Shown: positions 22,615 through 31,541, numbered from the stretch's first letter. The stretch: DNA of 64,000 bases from Brevibacillus sp. DP1.3A (GCF_013284245.2 NZ_CP085876.1:2959001-3023000), one strand, 5' to 3'. The notes: generated by a model not told the origin, from the sequence alone. Translations and numbers: made by a program.

Positions 22615-23658
22615 ATGAAACAACTATCATTTTTAGATCGCTTCTTGACCCTTTGGATCTTCCTTGCTATGGCAGTAGGGATTATGATCGGAACTTTCTT
22701 TCCTGCTTTCACCAATGGATTAAATAGCTTACAAATTGGTACAACATCCATACCGATTGCTATAGGTTTAATCCTGATGATGTACCCTCCTTTAGCTAAA
22801 GTTCGATATGAAGAAATGGGGCGCGTATTTAAAGACATTAAGGTTCTTTTGCTATCCCTTATTCAGAACTGGGTTATAGGCCCGGTTTTGATGTTTTTAT
22901 TAGCCATCATTTTCTTGCCAGATAAACCAGAATATATGGTAGGGCTGATCATGATTGGATTGGCACGTTGTATCGCCATGGTGATTGTGTGGAATGACCT
23001 CGCAAAAGGTGATGCAGAATATGCTGCCGGACTTGTGGCTTTCAATTCTTTGTTTCAGATGCTTTTCTTTTCAGTATATGCTTATGTCTTTGTCACCGTA
23101 ATCCCGGAATGGCTTGGTATTCAGGGTGCAGTCATTATTATTACGATGGCGGAAGTGGCAAAATCGGTGTTTATATATCTAGGTATTCCTTTTCTTGCCG
23201 GGATGCTGACGCGCTTTACTTTTGTAAAAGTTAAAGGCAGACATTGGTATGAGAAAGTGTTCATCCCAAAAATTAGCCCCATGACTCTGATTGCCTTACT
23301 CTTTACCATCATTGTCATGTTCTCAACACAAGGAGAAAACATCGTGAGCGTTCCACTTGATGTTGTTCGTATCGCCATTCCACTTCTCATCTATTTCATC
23401 CTCATGTTCTTTATCTCTTTCTATATGGGGAAAAAGATTGGCGCAAATTATCCCGTTACTACGACGCTTGCTTTCACAGCAGGTAGTAATAACTTTGAAT
23501 TAGCTATCGCTGTGGCAGTCGGAGTGTTTGGGATTCATTCAGGTGCCGCCTTTGCAGCCGTCATCGGTCCTCTTGTGGAAGTACCTGTGATGATTGCATT
23601 AGTTAATGTAGCTTTATGGTTCAAGCGCAAATATTTTAGCAGCACATTTCCTAATTGA
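22615..23658 (+). CDS. acr3: ACR3-family arsenite efflux permease
   Basis: 347 residues from the ATG at 22615 with GGGAGG upstream. About ten hydrophobic helices are visible. The family landmarks are present: a Cys in [20 protein letters not shown] (helix 4) and a Glu in [12 protein letters not shown] (helix 9), both needed for As(OH)3-proton exchange, together with [18 protein letters not shown]. It exports arsenite across the cytoplasmic membrane. It overlaps the reading of arsC by four bases if an upstream start were used, but the real arsC start is 20 bases further. Third gene of the operon. Confidence 0.92.
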   Translation: MKQLSFLDRFLTLWIFLAMAVGIMIGTFFPAFTNGLNSLQIGTTSIPIAIGLILMMYPPLAKVRYEEMGRVFKDIKVLLLSLIQNWVIGPVLMFLLAIIFLPDKPEYMVGLIMIGLARCIAMVIVWNDLAKGDAEYAAGLVAFNSLFQMLFFSVYAYVFVTVIPEWLGIQGAVIIITMAEVAKSVFIYLGIPFLAGMLTRFTFVKVKGRHWYEKVFIPKISPMTLIALLFTIIVMFSTQGENIVSVPLDVVRIAIPLLIYFILMFFISFYMGKKIGANYPVTTTLAFTAGSNNFELAIAVAVGVFGIHSGAAFAAVIGPLVEVPVMIALVNVALWFKRKYFSSTFPN

Positions 23659-23678
23659 AGCTAAAAGGTGTGTACATC

Positions 23679-24083
23679 ATGGAAAACAAAAAAACGATTT
23701 ACTTTTTATGTACAGGAAATTCTTGCCGAAGCCAAATGGCGGAAGCATGGGGAAAAAAATACTTAGGTAACGCCTGGAATGTTTTTTCTGCTGGAATTGA
23801 AGCCCATGGTGTGAATCCAAATGCCGTTCGAGCGATGAAAGAAGTTGGCATAGACATTTCCGATCAAACATCAGATGTCATTGACTCTGATATTTTAAAC
23901 AAGGCTGATCTGATCGTGACACTATGCAGCCATGCCGATTCCGTTTGTCCAACCACTCCTACTCATGTAAACCGTGTCCATTGGGGATTTGACGATCCTG
24001 CGGGAAAAGAATGGCCTGAGTTTCAACGAGTTCGTGACGAGATCGGTGCCCGTATAAAGAAATTTGCGGAAACAGGGGAGTAA
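23679..24083 (+). CDS. arsC: Thioredoxin-coupled arsenate reductase
   Basis: 134 residues; AAGGTG precedes the ATG at 23679. [20 protein letters not shown] holds the low-molecular-weight phosphatase loop CX5R with Cys11 as nucleophile. Cys83 and Cys90 ([11 protein letters not shown]) form the disulfide relay typical of the pI258-type enzymes regenerated by thioredoxin. It reduces arsenate to arsenite, which ACR3 then exports. Last gene of the operon, ended by a terminator at 24124-24154. Confidence 0.93.
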   Translation: MENKKTIYFLCTGNSCRSQMAEAWGKKYLGNAWNVFSAGIEAHGVNPNAVRAMKEVGIDISDQTSDVIDSDILNKADLIVTLCSHADSVCPTTPTHVNRVHWGFDDPAGKEWPEFQRVRDEIGARIKKFAETGE

Positions 24084-24123
24084 ATTTTTCCGCAAGCGAG
24101 CTGTATCCATCTAATGTCCGAGG

Positions 24124-24154
24124 AAAAGTCCCCTTTTTGACGAAAGGGGACTTT
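24124..24154. terminator. Terminator of ars operon
   Basis: AAAAGTCCCCTTT / AAAGGGGACTTT stem. Works on both strands, so it also closes the small minus-strand gene at 24171-24305. Confidence 0.8.
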
Positions 24155-24170
24155 CTCTACACACCGACTC

Positions 24171-24305
24171 TTATTTTCTGTACTTTTGATCATATACATC
24201 TTCCTCTGCATCCAACCAGAAGTGATATGATTCACCTACAACAATCGCTTCTTTCATAGTGTCCTCAGAGTTATTAGCTGTAGGGTTATTATATGAATTT
24301 TCCAT
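24171..24305 (-). CDS. Hypothetical small acidic protein, 44 aa
   Basis: AAGGAAGTGA precedes the ATG at 24305. The product is hydrophilic: MENSYNNPTANNSEDTMKEA, then IVVGESYHFWLDAEEDVY and a short basic end. No family is recognised. It lies between arsC and the peptidase C-terminal remnant, on the opposite strand, so it probably arrived with the ars block. Convergent arrangement with a shared terminator supports its being a real gene. Confidence 0.45.
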   Translation of the reverse strand: MENSYNNPTANNSEDTMKEAIVVGESYHFWLDAEEDVYDQKYRK

Positions 24306-24382
24306 GATAATCACTTCCTTGCAACAAGATATGCATCTCAAACGTATACTAGCGACATAATTTAGGTGTTACACCATAGAAA

Positions 24383-24643
24383 ATGTCGAATAAAGCAATA
24401 CTCAGTACGATTTTGTTGACATTTAATAAAAATGAGCGAATGCCTGTCATCTTAAAGAAAGATGATGAGGACTTATGGCTTGATCGGGAGAAGTATGATC
24501 GGTTGCAGCTCCAGTCGCTGTTTACCCCCTACGATTCCGGCGAGATGATGGTATATCCGGTATCCGCCAAAGTGGGCAGTCCGAAAAATGATGGTCCTTC
24601 CTGTATTCAAGAAGTAGAGATCGGCTCTTTGTTTGAAGATTAA
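24383..24643 (+). pseudogene. yoqW: SOS response-associated peptidase, C-terminal part
   Basis: The frame from ERMPVILKKDDEDLWLDREK through LFTPYDSGEMMVYPVSAKVG to SPKNDGPSC is the C-terminal third of YedK/YoqW proteins (family pattern IHxRMPVIL...W...P...YPVSxxVNSPKNDxPxC). The 16 codons before it do not fit the family, and the catalytic His that normally precedes RMPV is missing. With the N-terminal part at 21295-21657 it represents one gene of about 220 codons lacking about 50 in the middle. No promoter of its own is evident. Confidence 0.85.
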
Positions 24644-25215
24644 TCCTTTCGCAGGAGCTGAACTTTTTGTCGTAATTCCTGTTCGGTTAACGACTCCAAA
24701 TGCAACAATGCCTCGTATGGATCATCACCCGGAATATGAAAGTACCTGGCAAATGCAGGCTCTGTTTTGATGCCGCTTTGCTTCAGAGCTCTAATATGTT
24801 GGCATGCATCCAAGCCTCCTATGTCTAGCAAACGTGCTTCGATGTCCATATGACGATAGGCATTTTGCTTTTCGACAGCTACCGGTTGAGCAAACAATTC
24901 AAACCAAAAGTCAGCTGTGAAAAACGAGATAACGGACGTGGGAGTACTTTTTACATCTAGGTGTGTCACTTCAAATCCGGGCAAGCAGCCAAATGCTGTA
25001 CGCACAGCCTGCTCAAACTGTTCCAGATCATGACTCTCGCAAATAATGTCCAGATCGCTTTGCTTGACGTCAATGTCTAAAGGGATGGTTCCGGCAAGCA
25101 CTGGACGGTAATCGGATAGTACTTCCATGATGTGCGTCTGTTTAATCGCTTCCCACGCCGCTTTTTGGCGCATCGTTCCTCTGCCCAAATAAGAGAGATC
25201 ATGCCAATTTCTCAA
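24640..25215 (-). CDS. DUF4269 family (nucleotidyltransferase-like) protein
   Basis: 191 residues. The stop overlaps the tail of the peptidase remnant by four bases on the opposite strand. VLAGTIPLDIDVKQSDLDII resembles the GS-x-x-G-x-x-DSDLD core of polymerase-beta-type nucleotidyltransferases and is the diagnostic part of DUF4269. The rest has SVISFFTADFWFELFAQP and a helical C-terminus. Substrate unknown; family members are small soluble proteins in Bacilli and Bacteroidetes. The TTG or ATG start is taken at MRNWHDLSYLG. Confidence 0.8.
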   Translation of the reverse strand: MRNWHDLSYLGRGTMRQKAAWEAIKQTHIMEVLSDYRPVLAGTIPLDIDVKQSDLDIICESHDLEQFEQAVRTAFGCLPGFEVTHLDVKSTPTSVISFFTADFWFELFAQPVAVEKQNAYRHMDIEARLLDIGGLDACQHIRALKQSGIKTEPAFARYFHIPGDDPYEALLHLESLTEQELRQKVQLLRKD

Positions 25216-25323
25216 GAGACTACCTCCATGTCTACTTTCTTTTAAAATAGTTTAGACAAAAGTGAATAAGTACGCAACGAAATCGGTAATCACTCGTATA
25301 CCTAGATGAAGGGAGTGTAGTAG

Positions 25324-25809
25324 ATGGAAATATTTTTGTGGGTAGTGGTCGTGTTATTGTTCTTGCTAAGCATCGCAGGAATTTTTTTACCTGTTTTACC
25401 TGATACGATATTACTGTGGGCGGGCTTTTTGCTCTATCACTTTTTCATTGCAGATCCGGGAGCGGGATTGCCCGCATCCTTTTGGTGGGGAATGGTCGTT
25501 CTAAGCATTCTGCTTTATGGTGCTGACTTGCTGACGAACATGTACTTCGTGAAAAGGTACGGAGGGTCCAAGTGGTCGTCCGTTGCTGCTGCGGTCGGAA
25601 TTATCCTCGGGATCTTCGTTTTCCCACCGTTTGGTATGCTGATCTTGCCGTTCGTATTCGTCGTTCTGGTAGAGTTAATGGTGCAGAAGCAGTCGATGGA
25701 GCGAGCAGTGAAAGCGGGCGTAGGCTCACTGATCGGATTTTTGGGTAGTGCGGTCGTAAAAGTCATATTGCAAGTTACGATGATCATCTGGTTTTTTGTC
25801 GCCAGATAA
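25324..25809 (+). CDS. DUF456 family membrane protein
   Basis: 161 residues; GGGAGTG lies before the ATG. It has five to six hydrophobic segments. FLLSIAGIFLPVLPDTILLW is the signature opening of DUF456 (GxxLPxLPG type), and a glycine-rich middle (AAAVGIILGIFVFPPFGMLI) resembles soluble-glycine-zipper membrane domains. Role unknown. It is transcribed alone towards lexA and shares a terminator with it. Confidence 0.85.
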   Translation: MEIFLWVVVVLLFLLSIAGIFLPVLPDTILLWAGFLLYHFFIADPGAGLPASFWWGMVVLSILLYGADLLTNMYFVKRYGGSKWSSVAAAVGIILGIFVFPPFGMLILPFVFVVLVELMVQKQSMERAVKAGVGSLIGFLGSAVVKVILQVTMIIWFFVAR

Positions 25810-25823
25810 CATATAGAAAACGA

Positions 25824-25850
25824 AAAGGACAGCCGAGGCTGTCCTTTTTT
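25824..25850. terminator. Bidirectional terminator between DUF456 gene and lexA
   Basis: AAAAGGACAGCC-GA-GGCTGTCCTTTT followed by T and preceded by A tracts. Confidence 0.9.
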
Positions 25851-25859
25851 ACGTGGAAA

Positions 25860-26483
25860 CTAGTGAATGAGTCGATATACACCGATGACTTTACCGAGAA
25901 TGGTGACATTCTCCAGAATGATCGGTTCCATTGTGGCATTTTCCGGTTGGAGACGGAAGTGGTTCTTTTCTTTGAAAAATCTTTTGACGGTCGCTTCGTC
26001 TTCTTCTGTCATGGCTACGACAATGTCACCATTGTTCGCTACGTGCTGTTGGCGAACAATTACGTAATCTCCGTCGAGAATCCCTGCATCAATCATACTG
26101 TTCCCGGAGACGCGCAGCATATAGACCTTGTCAGAAGTCACGATATTGTCTGGAAGCGGGAAGTACTCTTCCACATCCTCAATGGCAGTGATCGGTTGTC
26201 CAGCGGTTACTTTTCCGATTACTGGCACACGGACGACAGAGTCTTCGAAATTGTCTTGAAAACGATCTTCATCTGATAGCAATTCGATGGCACGAGGTTT
26301 GGTAGGATCTCGACGAATGAGGCCTTTTTTCTCTAAGCGTGCCAAATGCCCATGTACTGTTGAGCTGGAAGCTAGTCCAACAGCCTCACCAATTTCACGT
26401 ACAGATGGCGGATATCCTTTATCACGAACTTCCTTTCGTATGAACTCGATGATGGCTTGTTGTCTACTCGATAATTTTGACAT
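25860..26483 (-). CDS. lexA: LexA repressor
   Basis: 207 residues, full length. Residues 1-65 are the winged-helix ([20 protein letters not shown]). Self-cleavage occurs between Ala94 and Gly95 (KVTAGQP), with Ser129 (GNSMID) and Lys167 (EATVKRFF) as the catalytic dyad. LexA represses SOS genes until RecA filaments trigger cleavage. The intergenic region shared with the divergent yneA carries three LexA boxes. Start is the ATG at 26483. Confidence 0.97.
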   Translation of the reverse strand: MSKLSSRQQAIIEFIRKEVRDKGYPPSVREIGEAVGLASSSTVHGHLARLEKKGLIRRDPTKPRAIELLSDEDRFQDNFEDSVVRVPVIGKVTAGQPITAIEDVEEYFPLPDNIVTSDKVYMLRVSGNSMIDAGILDGDYVIVRQQHVANNGDIVVAMTEEDEATVKRFFKEKNHFRLQPENATMEPIILENVTILGKVIGVYRLIH

Positions 26484-26505
26484 AGAAAGACACCCCTGAT
26501 TTCTC

Positions 26506-26517
26506 GAACATATTTTC
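26506..26517. promoter_or_regulatory. LexA box 1 (proximal to lexA)
   Basis: CGAACATATTTTC, one mismatch from CGAACNNNNGTTCG-type boxes; 22 bases before lexA. Confidence 0.65.
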
Positions 26518-26547
26518 CTATATTATACCATGGGAGCTTGCGTTCGA

Positions 26548-26561
26548 CAAACATAAGTTCG
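26548..26561. promoter_or_regulatory. LexA box 2
   Basis: CAAACATAAGTTCG matches the CGAACATATGTTCG consensus at 12 of 14 positions. Confidence 0.7.
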
Positions 26562-26569
26562 ATTCTTTG

Positions 26570-26599
26570 TTGACATGAACATATGTTCTCATTTATCAT
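26570..26599 (+). promoter_or_regulatory. yneA promoter with embedded LexA box 3
   Basis: TTGACA, 18 bases, TATCAT. The spacer contains the perfect box GAACATATGTTC at 26577-26588, so LexA would sit directly between the promoter elements. Confidence 0.85.
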
Positions 26600-26645
26600 G
26601 AGGTTACAAATGATCAGAACGTATGTTTGCGAGGAGGCCATTATT

Positions 26646-26984
26646 ATGAATTCATCGACAGCACGAAATCGTTTCGAGAAAAAAGAAGAACGTCGAGTTC
26701 GTTTTGGTATCACGAGAGGACAAGCTCTCTTGTTTCTTATAACATTTACTCTCTTTTTTTACTTATTGACCGAACTAGTGTTTGCTTCTTCGCCCATGGA
26801 GGAGCCACAAGGAATAGAAGTAACCGTACAATCTGGAGATAGCCTATGGTCGTTAGCTGTTCAATACAATACAGATCAGCATATGGATGTTCGTGACTAT
26901 ATAATAGAGATTAAGGATGCGAACGGTTTAGAGAGTAACAGGATTTACCCAGGTCAGACTCTCATGCTTCCTGATACTCCGTAA
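26646..26984 (+). CDS. yneA: YneA-type SOS cell division inhibitor with LysM domain
   Basis: 112 residues; GAGGAGG lies eight bases before the ATG at 26646. Residues 25-45 (ALLFLITFTLFFYLLTELVF) form one transmembrane segment; residues 57-108 form a LysM domain (VTVQSGDSLWSLAVQYNTDQ ending RIYPGQTLMLP). In Bacillus subtilis YneA is an SOS-induced protein that blocks septum formation until DNA damage is repaired. The upstream LexA box and divergent lexA neighbour match exactly. Its small size and outward LysM domain fit. Confidence 0.93.
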   Translation: MNSSTARNRFEKKEERRVRFGITRGQALLFLITFTLFFYLLTELVFASSPMEEPQGIEVTVQSGDSLWSLAVQYNTDQHMDVRDYIIEIKDANGLESNRIYPGQTLMLPDTP

Positions 26985-26997
26985 GTGTTCGGCTGTC

Positions 26998-27025
26998 TTG
27001 CGGGATCATTCGAATGTGGTATAAT
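26998..27025 (+). promoter_or_regulatory. Promoter of ynzC
   Basis: TTGCGG, 16 bases, TATAAT. It lies between yneA and ynzC and gives an SOS-independent transcript. Confidence 0.65.
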
Positions 27026-27060
27026 GAATCGGCACTACTACAGAGTGGGAGGAACCAGCA

Positions 27061-27258
27061 GTGGTATCTGACGCAGAAATTAAACGCATTAACGAATTGG
27101 TCAAAAAATCTCGCGAAGAAGGTTTGACCGAAGAGGAAAAGCTCGAACAAAAAGCATTGCGCCAAAAGTACATTGACGCCGTTAAGCTTTCATTGAGAGC
27201 AAATTTGGATTCCATCCGTTATGTGGAAGACCTTGAAGAAAATAAGCCAAAACAGTAA
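27061..27258 (+). CDS. ynzC: DUF896 family protein YnzC
   Basis: 65 residues from GTG with GGGAGG upstream. Two helices (SDAEIKRINELVKKSREEGL and LTEEEKLEQKALRQKYIDAV) followed by LRANLDSIRYVE is the DUF896 fold. In Bacillus subtilis ynzC lies beside yneA and may be induced by SOS; its function is unknown. Here the position is conserved but yneB, the resolvase gene, is missing. Confidence 0.92.
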   Translation: MVSDAEIKRINELVKKSREEGLTEEEKLEQKALRQKYIDAVKLSLRANLDSIRYVEDLEENKPKQ

Positions 27259-27280
27259 GATAACAATTACTGATACGACA

Positions 27281-27313
27281 GACATCCTCGCTTGACGCTA
27301 GGGTGTCTTTTTC
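27281..27313 (+). terminator. Terminator of ynzC
   Basis: GACATCCT pairs with AGGGTGTC, followed by TTTTTCT. Confidence 0.75.
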
Positions 27314-27354
27314 TGTGACATACATAACGCTTTGATATTCAGGGAGGGAAAGCG

Positions 27355-27720
27355 GTGGCGTGGATAGCTGTGGCGGTTGGAGGAGCAGTTGGCTCACTTT
27401 TGCGCTACCTATTGTCTTTGCTCGCGAATCAGCCGGGATGGCCGTGGGGAACTTGGATCGCCAATGTTTGTGGATCTTTGATCATCGGCATCTTGTTCGT
27501 GCTGGGGAAAGAACGTGGCATTTTATCTCCGACACTCTATCTTTTATTTGCAACGGGGGTCATGGGAGGATTTACGACGTTCTCTAGTTTCTCCTTGGAA
27601 GTGGTTTCTTTTTGGGGAGAAGGTCACCTGTTGCGTGGCACTTTGTACGCTCTTCTCAGTTTGGGAGTCGGACTACTTTCTTGTGGGGTTGGAATATGGT
27701 TGGCTAGGCAATGGTCTTAA
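27355..27720 (+). CDS. crcB: CrcB/Fluc fluoride channel
   Basis: 121 residues from a GTG with GGAGGG upstream. It has four membrane helices. WIAVAVGGAVGSLLRYLLSL contains the GxxGxxxRY start and GVMGGFTTFSSFSLEVV the FTTFSxF box that lines the fluoride path. As a dual-topology dimer the protein lets fluoride out of the cell. Only one crcB is visible in the window although many Firmicutes have pairs. No fluoride riboswitch was recognised upstream. A GTG-started helD follows 38 bases later. Confidence 0.92.
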   Translation: MAWIAVAVGGAVGSLLRYLLSLLANQPGWPWGTWIANVCGSLIIGILFVLGKERGILSPTLYLLFATGVMGGFTTFSSFSLEVVSFWGEGHLLRGTLYALLSLGVGLLSCGVGIWLARQWS

Positions 27721-27758
27721 TACGTTCAATGACACGATACATGTGAGGGGGAATGAAT

Positions 27759-30008
27759 GTGAGTACACAGCATCGTGATTATGAATTGGAACAAAAAAAG
27801 CTGGATGAAACAATTTCAGCGATCGACGAAGAAATGGAGCAGCTTCGCAATGAAATTCGCGAGGCAACAGATGACTATGTGAAACAGGTCGTTAACTATA
27901 AAAAGGCTAAGGATTTGCGCTACCTCGAAGATCAAGGTCGAGAGAAGCCGTATTTCGGCAGAGTGGATTTTTTGAAAGATGAGATCTACGAGCTGGATCA
28001 GGTATACATAGGAAAACGAGGAATTGTACGCAGCGATACGTTTGATTGTGTCGTCGTGGATTGGCGCGCGCCTATCGCCAGTCTTTATTATTCCGGTGAG
28101 AGCAAAGACGCGTTTTACCGGATGGGACGCGAAATTGTGCGTGGTGAAGTTCGATTAAAGCGTAATTTTGCGATCGAAGACGAAAAGATCGTCGGCATCT
28201 ATGATGGAGCGGTAAAAGAAACGATTAACCGCGAAATGGGGCATCCCGACGAATTTTTGCAAGAGGGCTTCATCGATGAATTTTTGGCAGCCAATCTGAA
28301 TCAGGCGAACGATAGCAGGCTAAAAGACATCGTCGCTACGATTCAATCCGAGCAAAATGATATTATCCGGGCGGAAAAAGAACGGCCCATTGTTGTGCAA
28401 GGAGTAGCGGGGAGCGGAAAAACGACCATCGCGCTGCACCGACTATCCTATTTGATTTATAACTATCAGGATTCCATGATGTCCAAAAAGTTCATGGTGT
28501 TTGCACCTAACCGGATGTTTCTTACCTATATATCCGAGGTTTTACCTGAACTCGGCGTAGATGACGTTCAACAGTCTACCTTTGTAGACTGGGCAGCGCG
28601 TCTTGTGAAGCCACTGCTGCCAAAAGGGTGGAAAATCGTGAGTCCTGATAAACCTCTTCAATTGTTCTTCGAAGAGGGGCAAGATGAGCGCCAGCAAGAA
28701 ATGACGCGAAACAGGCTTCGTTTCAAAGGATCGCTCGCTTGTCGGGAGGCGCTGGAGCAATACATTCGGCATATCGTCGAAACAAGAATTCCTTTTAAGA
28801 AGCTCAGCTTTTTATACAACAAAACGAAGCAAGTCTTTACAATTCCAGGTGATTTTATTCGCCAATGCTTCCTGGAGCAATTCGGGAATATGCCGTATCA
28901 TCGCAGGGTAGAAGCGCTTCGCAAGCATTTGAAACAAGAAATGAACAAGCAATTATTTGCCCATTTGCGAGAGCGAAAAGTCGATTTGGACAAAGAAGGC
29001 TTGTACAAATTCGAGAAAATGCTGGAGCAAATACTGGATACATATCTGACTTCGTTTCCAAGACTGGAAATCTTCGCAGCTTATCGCGAGCTGATTGCTG
29101 ACGGGGAATTGCTGCGCAAGCTCGTACCTGCTGATATTTCAGACGAAGTTGTGCGTGATGTGACGCAGTCAAGTGCTGCGCTGTTTGCAGAGGAGAGATT
29201 GGAGCCGGAAGATATCGCGCCATTGCTATACTTGCAGCATATTGTTGAAGGAATGAATAAGGCAGAGCATTTTGATCATACGGTCGTGGATGAAGCACAA
29301 GACTTGAGTGCGTTAGAAATAGCCGTCATTGCATTGGCAACCAAGAGAAACTCGCTCACGATCGTGGGAGATATTGCGCAAGGCATTCATAGCTACCGGG
29401 GGATTCATGCGTGGGAAGAGTTGACGAAGGGGATTTTTGCCCAGCTGTTTCCTTCCTATTATACGTTGTCGCAAAGCTATCGTTCTACAATTGAGATCAT
29501 GCGTTGTGCCAATGAAGTGTTGCGGCAAATTGAATTGCCCGAGACGGTATTGGCAAAACCGGTTTTGCGACATGGGGAAAAACCAATCATGGTCAAGGCT
29601 CGTTCGCGAGCACAACTGTGGGAGGACATTTCTCAGCGTGTGACTGCCTACCAATCGGAAGGCTTCAAAACGATTGCGATCGTAGCGAAAACCATTCAAG
29701 CGAGTAAAAAAGCACATAAAGGCCTACAAGACAAGATAGCTGATCTGACTCTGTTAGGCAGCAAGGATAACCAATTTCCGGGTGGCGTAACCGTCATGCC
29801 TGCTTTTTTAACGAAAGGCTTGCAGTTCGATGTAGTCATTTTACTGGATGTGGACGCCTATCAAAATAATGAATGGGACGCAAAACTGTTGTATGTCGGG
29901 ATGACTCGTCCGGTCCATCGCCTAGTTATGACGCAGGTTGAAGACGCTTCTTCACTATTGCTGAAAGATTTACCGACAGAGCTGTACATCATGGCTACTG
30001 ACGAATAA
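27759..30008 (+). CDS. helD: HelD, RNA polymerase-recycling motor ATPase
   Basis: 749 residues. The GTG at 27759 is preferred since GAGGGGG lies seven bases upstream; an ATG two codons earlier is too close. Residues 1-70 are the long N-terminal coiled coil (YELEQKKLDETISAIDEEME) that enters the secondary channel. GVAGSGKTTIALHRLSYLIY is Walker A of the UvrD-like core; VVDEAQDLS is Walker B, and FLTKGLQFDVVILLDVDAY and LLYVGMTRPVHRL are motifs V-VI. HelD removes stalled RNA polymerase from DNA using ATP. Length agrees with the family (740-775). Confidence 0.93.
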   Translation: MSTQHRDYELEQKKLDETISAIDEEMEQLRNEIREATDDYVKQVVNYKKAKDLRYLEDQGREKPYFGRVDFLKDEIYELDQVYIGKRGIVRSDTFDCVVVDWRAPIASLYYSGESKDAFYRMGREIVRGEVRLKRNFAIEDEKIVGIYDGAVKETINREMGHPDEFLQEGFIDEFLAANLNQANDSRLKDIVATIQSEQNDIIRAEKERPIVVQGVAGSGKTTIALHRLSYLIYNYQDSMMSKKFMVFAPNRMFLTYISEVLPELGVDDVQQSTFVDWAARLVKPLLPKGWKIVSPDKPLQLFFEEGQDERQQEMTRNRLRFKGSLACREALEQYIRHIVETRIPFKKLSFLYNKTKQVFTIPGDFIRQCFLEQFGNMPYHRRVEALRKHLKQEMNKQLFAHLRERKVDLDKEGLYKFEKMLEQILDTYLTSFPRLEIFAAYRELIADGELLRKLVPADISDEVVRDVTQSSAALFAEERLEPEDIAPLLYLQHIVEGMNKAEHFDHTVVDEAQDLSALEIAVIALATKRNSLTIVGDIAQGIHSYRGIHAWEELTKGIFAQLFPSYYTLSQSYRSTIEIMRCANEVLRQIELPETVLAKPVLRHGEKPIMVKARSRAQLWEDISQRVTAYQSEGFKTIAIVAKTIQASKKAHKGLQDKIADLTLLGSKDNQFPGGVTVMPAFLTKGLQFDVVILLDVDAYQNNEWDAKLLYVGMTRPVHRLVMTQVEDASSLLLKDLPTELYIMATDE

Positions 30009-30026
30009 GAATCTACGTATCAAAGA

Positions 30027-30058
30027 AAACCCTCTGCCAGTATAAAAGCAGAGGGTTT
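30027..30058. terminator. Terminator between helD and HesB-like gene
   Basis: AAACCCTCTGC-cagtataaaa-GCAGAGGGTTT, eleven-base perfect stem. Confidence 0.9.
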
Positions 30059-30071
30059 ATCTGTATCATGC

Positions 30072-30374
30072 TTAGTGGTCGCCGGTGTTACCTTTAGAAG
30101 GGTTGGTAATAACAAAGCCTTCTTGCGGCAAGAAGAGGTAATCAATGACGATGCCATCCAGCAATGGCTCATCCTTTTTCACGATCACATCGATCTCTTT
30201 GTCGGTCGAGATTACAACATCTTCTTCCGTTGGCTTGTCCAGAGCGAGTCCGTAGTGTGCATGATCACCATGAGAGTGAGTAATATAAACGCGCAGTTTC
30301 AATTCTTTGTCTTCTTCTTGCTCGATGATTGGAGCCAATTGTTTGGCAGCGTTACGAGTGATTTTTAGTTTCAC
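30072..30374 (-). CDS. HesB/IscA-like protein without cluster-ligand cysteines
   Basis: 100 residues. The fold order fits the HesB/YadR group (KITRNAAKQLAPIIEQEE, LRVYITHSHGDHAHYGLALD, VDYLFLPQEGFVITNP). The protein contains no cysteine, so it cannot hold an Fe-S cluster in the way IscA does. A HSHGDHAHYG segment offers several His residues instead. Bacillus has related short proteins (YneR type) of unknown function. A TTG or ATG start lies at 30374 with GGGGAT upstream. Confidence 0.8.
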   Translation of the reverse strand: MKLKITRNAAKQLAPIIEQEEDKELKLRVYITHSHGDHAHYGLALDKPTEEDVVISTDKEIDVIVKKDEPLLDGIVIDYLFLPQEGFVITNPSKGNTGDH

Positions 30375-30498
30375 AGGTCAAATCCCCTAACTGTATGTAA
30401 GTTACCCCTCCATCTTAGCAAGAGGGAAATCAGGATGCAATGTTGAAAGTGTTACGATATGTCTAGAGAATGACAACAGGGTGGAAGGAGAGTCATCT

Positions 30499-31524
30499 AT
30501 GAAAATCGATTTGCGCAGCGATACCGTTACGAAACCAACCGAGGAAATGCTTCGAGCAATGGCGGAAGCGGAGGTTGGTGATGATGTTTATAGAGAGGAC
30601 CCAACTGTCAATCGTTTGGAAGCGATCGCGGCTGAAATACTCGGAAAGGAAGCTGCCCTGTTCGTAACAAGTGGCACGCAAGGCAATCAGGTAGCTGTTT
30701 TGACGCATTGTGTCAACGGAGACGAGGTCATTGCGGAAGCGGATTCGCACATTTTTTACTATGAAGGCGGCGCTATGTCGGCATTGGCTGGTGTGCAAAC
30801 ACGGACGCTGGTTGGAGAACGTGGTGCTTTGCGTGCAGAAGATGTAGAGAGAGCGATTCGGGGCAACAATATCCATTTTCCTCGCACAAAATTGATCTGT
30901 CTCGAAAATACACATAATCGTGCTGGTGGGGCGGTAATCTCTGTCGCGCAAATGAAGAGTGTCTATGATACAGCACAAAAACACGGTATTCCCGTTCATT
31001 TGGACGGTGCTCGTCTCTTCAATGCGGCTGTGGCCCAAGGTGTTGCAGTCAGTGAGCTAAGCGCTTTTGCCGATACCGTTCAGATTTGCTTGTCCAAAGG
31101 GCTGAGTGCTCCAGTTGGTTCCATATTGGCTGGAGATCGTGCGTTTACCGAAGAAGCGAGATGGTGGAGGAAAAAGTTGGGGGGCGGGCTGCGCCAGGCA
31201 GGGTATTTGGCAGCACCGGGCATCATCGCTCTGACACAGATGACCGAACGATTGGCAGAAGACCATGAACGGGCACAGCAATTGGCAAGAGGCTTGCGCC
31301 AGCTAACGCTTCAGGTCGAGCAAGTCGAGACGAATATCGTGCTGGTGAATACAGACTCGATTGGACAAACAGCTGTCGCCTTCTTGGACCGTTTGGAGGA
31401 AAAAGGAGTGCTCGCAGTTGATTTTGACGAGTATGTCATTCGCTTTACGACGCATCGACACATTACCGATCAACATATTGAGACCGTTGTTGCAGCAGTA
31501 GAGCAATTATTGGAAACGGTGTAA
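30499..31524 (+). CDS. ltaE: Low-specificity L-threonine aldolase
   Basis: 341 residues from the ATG at 30499 with GGAGAG upstream; an in-frame GTG six codons earlier overlaps that site. PLP-dependent fold type I enzyme that splits L-threonine or L-allo-threonine to glycine and acetaldehyde. It opens MKIDLRSDTVTKPTEEMLRA, the family signature. Lys200 (CLSKGLSAP) should carry PLP, Asp169 (HLDGAR) contacts the pyridine nitrogen and His84 (DSHIF) stacks on the ring. Length matches the family. Monocistronic with its own terminator. Confidence 0.93.
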   Translation: MKIDLRSDTVTKPTEEMLRAMAEAEVGDDVYREDPTVNRLEAIAAEILGKEAALFVTSGTQGNQVAVLTHCVNGDEVIAEADSHIFYYEGGAMSALAGVQTRTLVGERGALRAEDVERAIRGNNIHFPRTKLICLENTHNRAGGAVISVAQMKSVYDTAQKHGIPVHLDGARLFNAAVAQGVAVSELSAFADTVQICLSKGLSAPVGSILAGDRAFTEEARWWRKKLGGGLRQAGYLAAPGIIALTQMTERLAEDHERAQQLARGLRQLTLQVEQVETNIVLVNTDSIGQTAVAFLDRLEEKGVLAVDFDEYVIRFTTHRHITDQHIETVVAAVEQLLETV

Positions 31525-31541
31525 TTGTATCAACCGCTTGT

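Noticed and set aside
21613..24430. The ars block as an integrative element
   Set aside because: No integrase, no IS and no clear direct repeats at its borders; replacement by recombination is simpler.
27259..27354. Fluoride riboswitch before crcB
   Set aside because: I looked for the conserved crcB motif and saw only the ynzC terminator.
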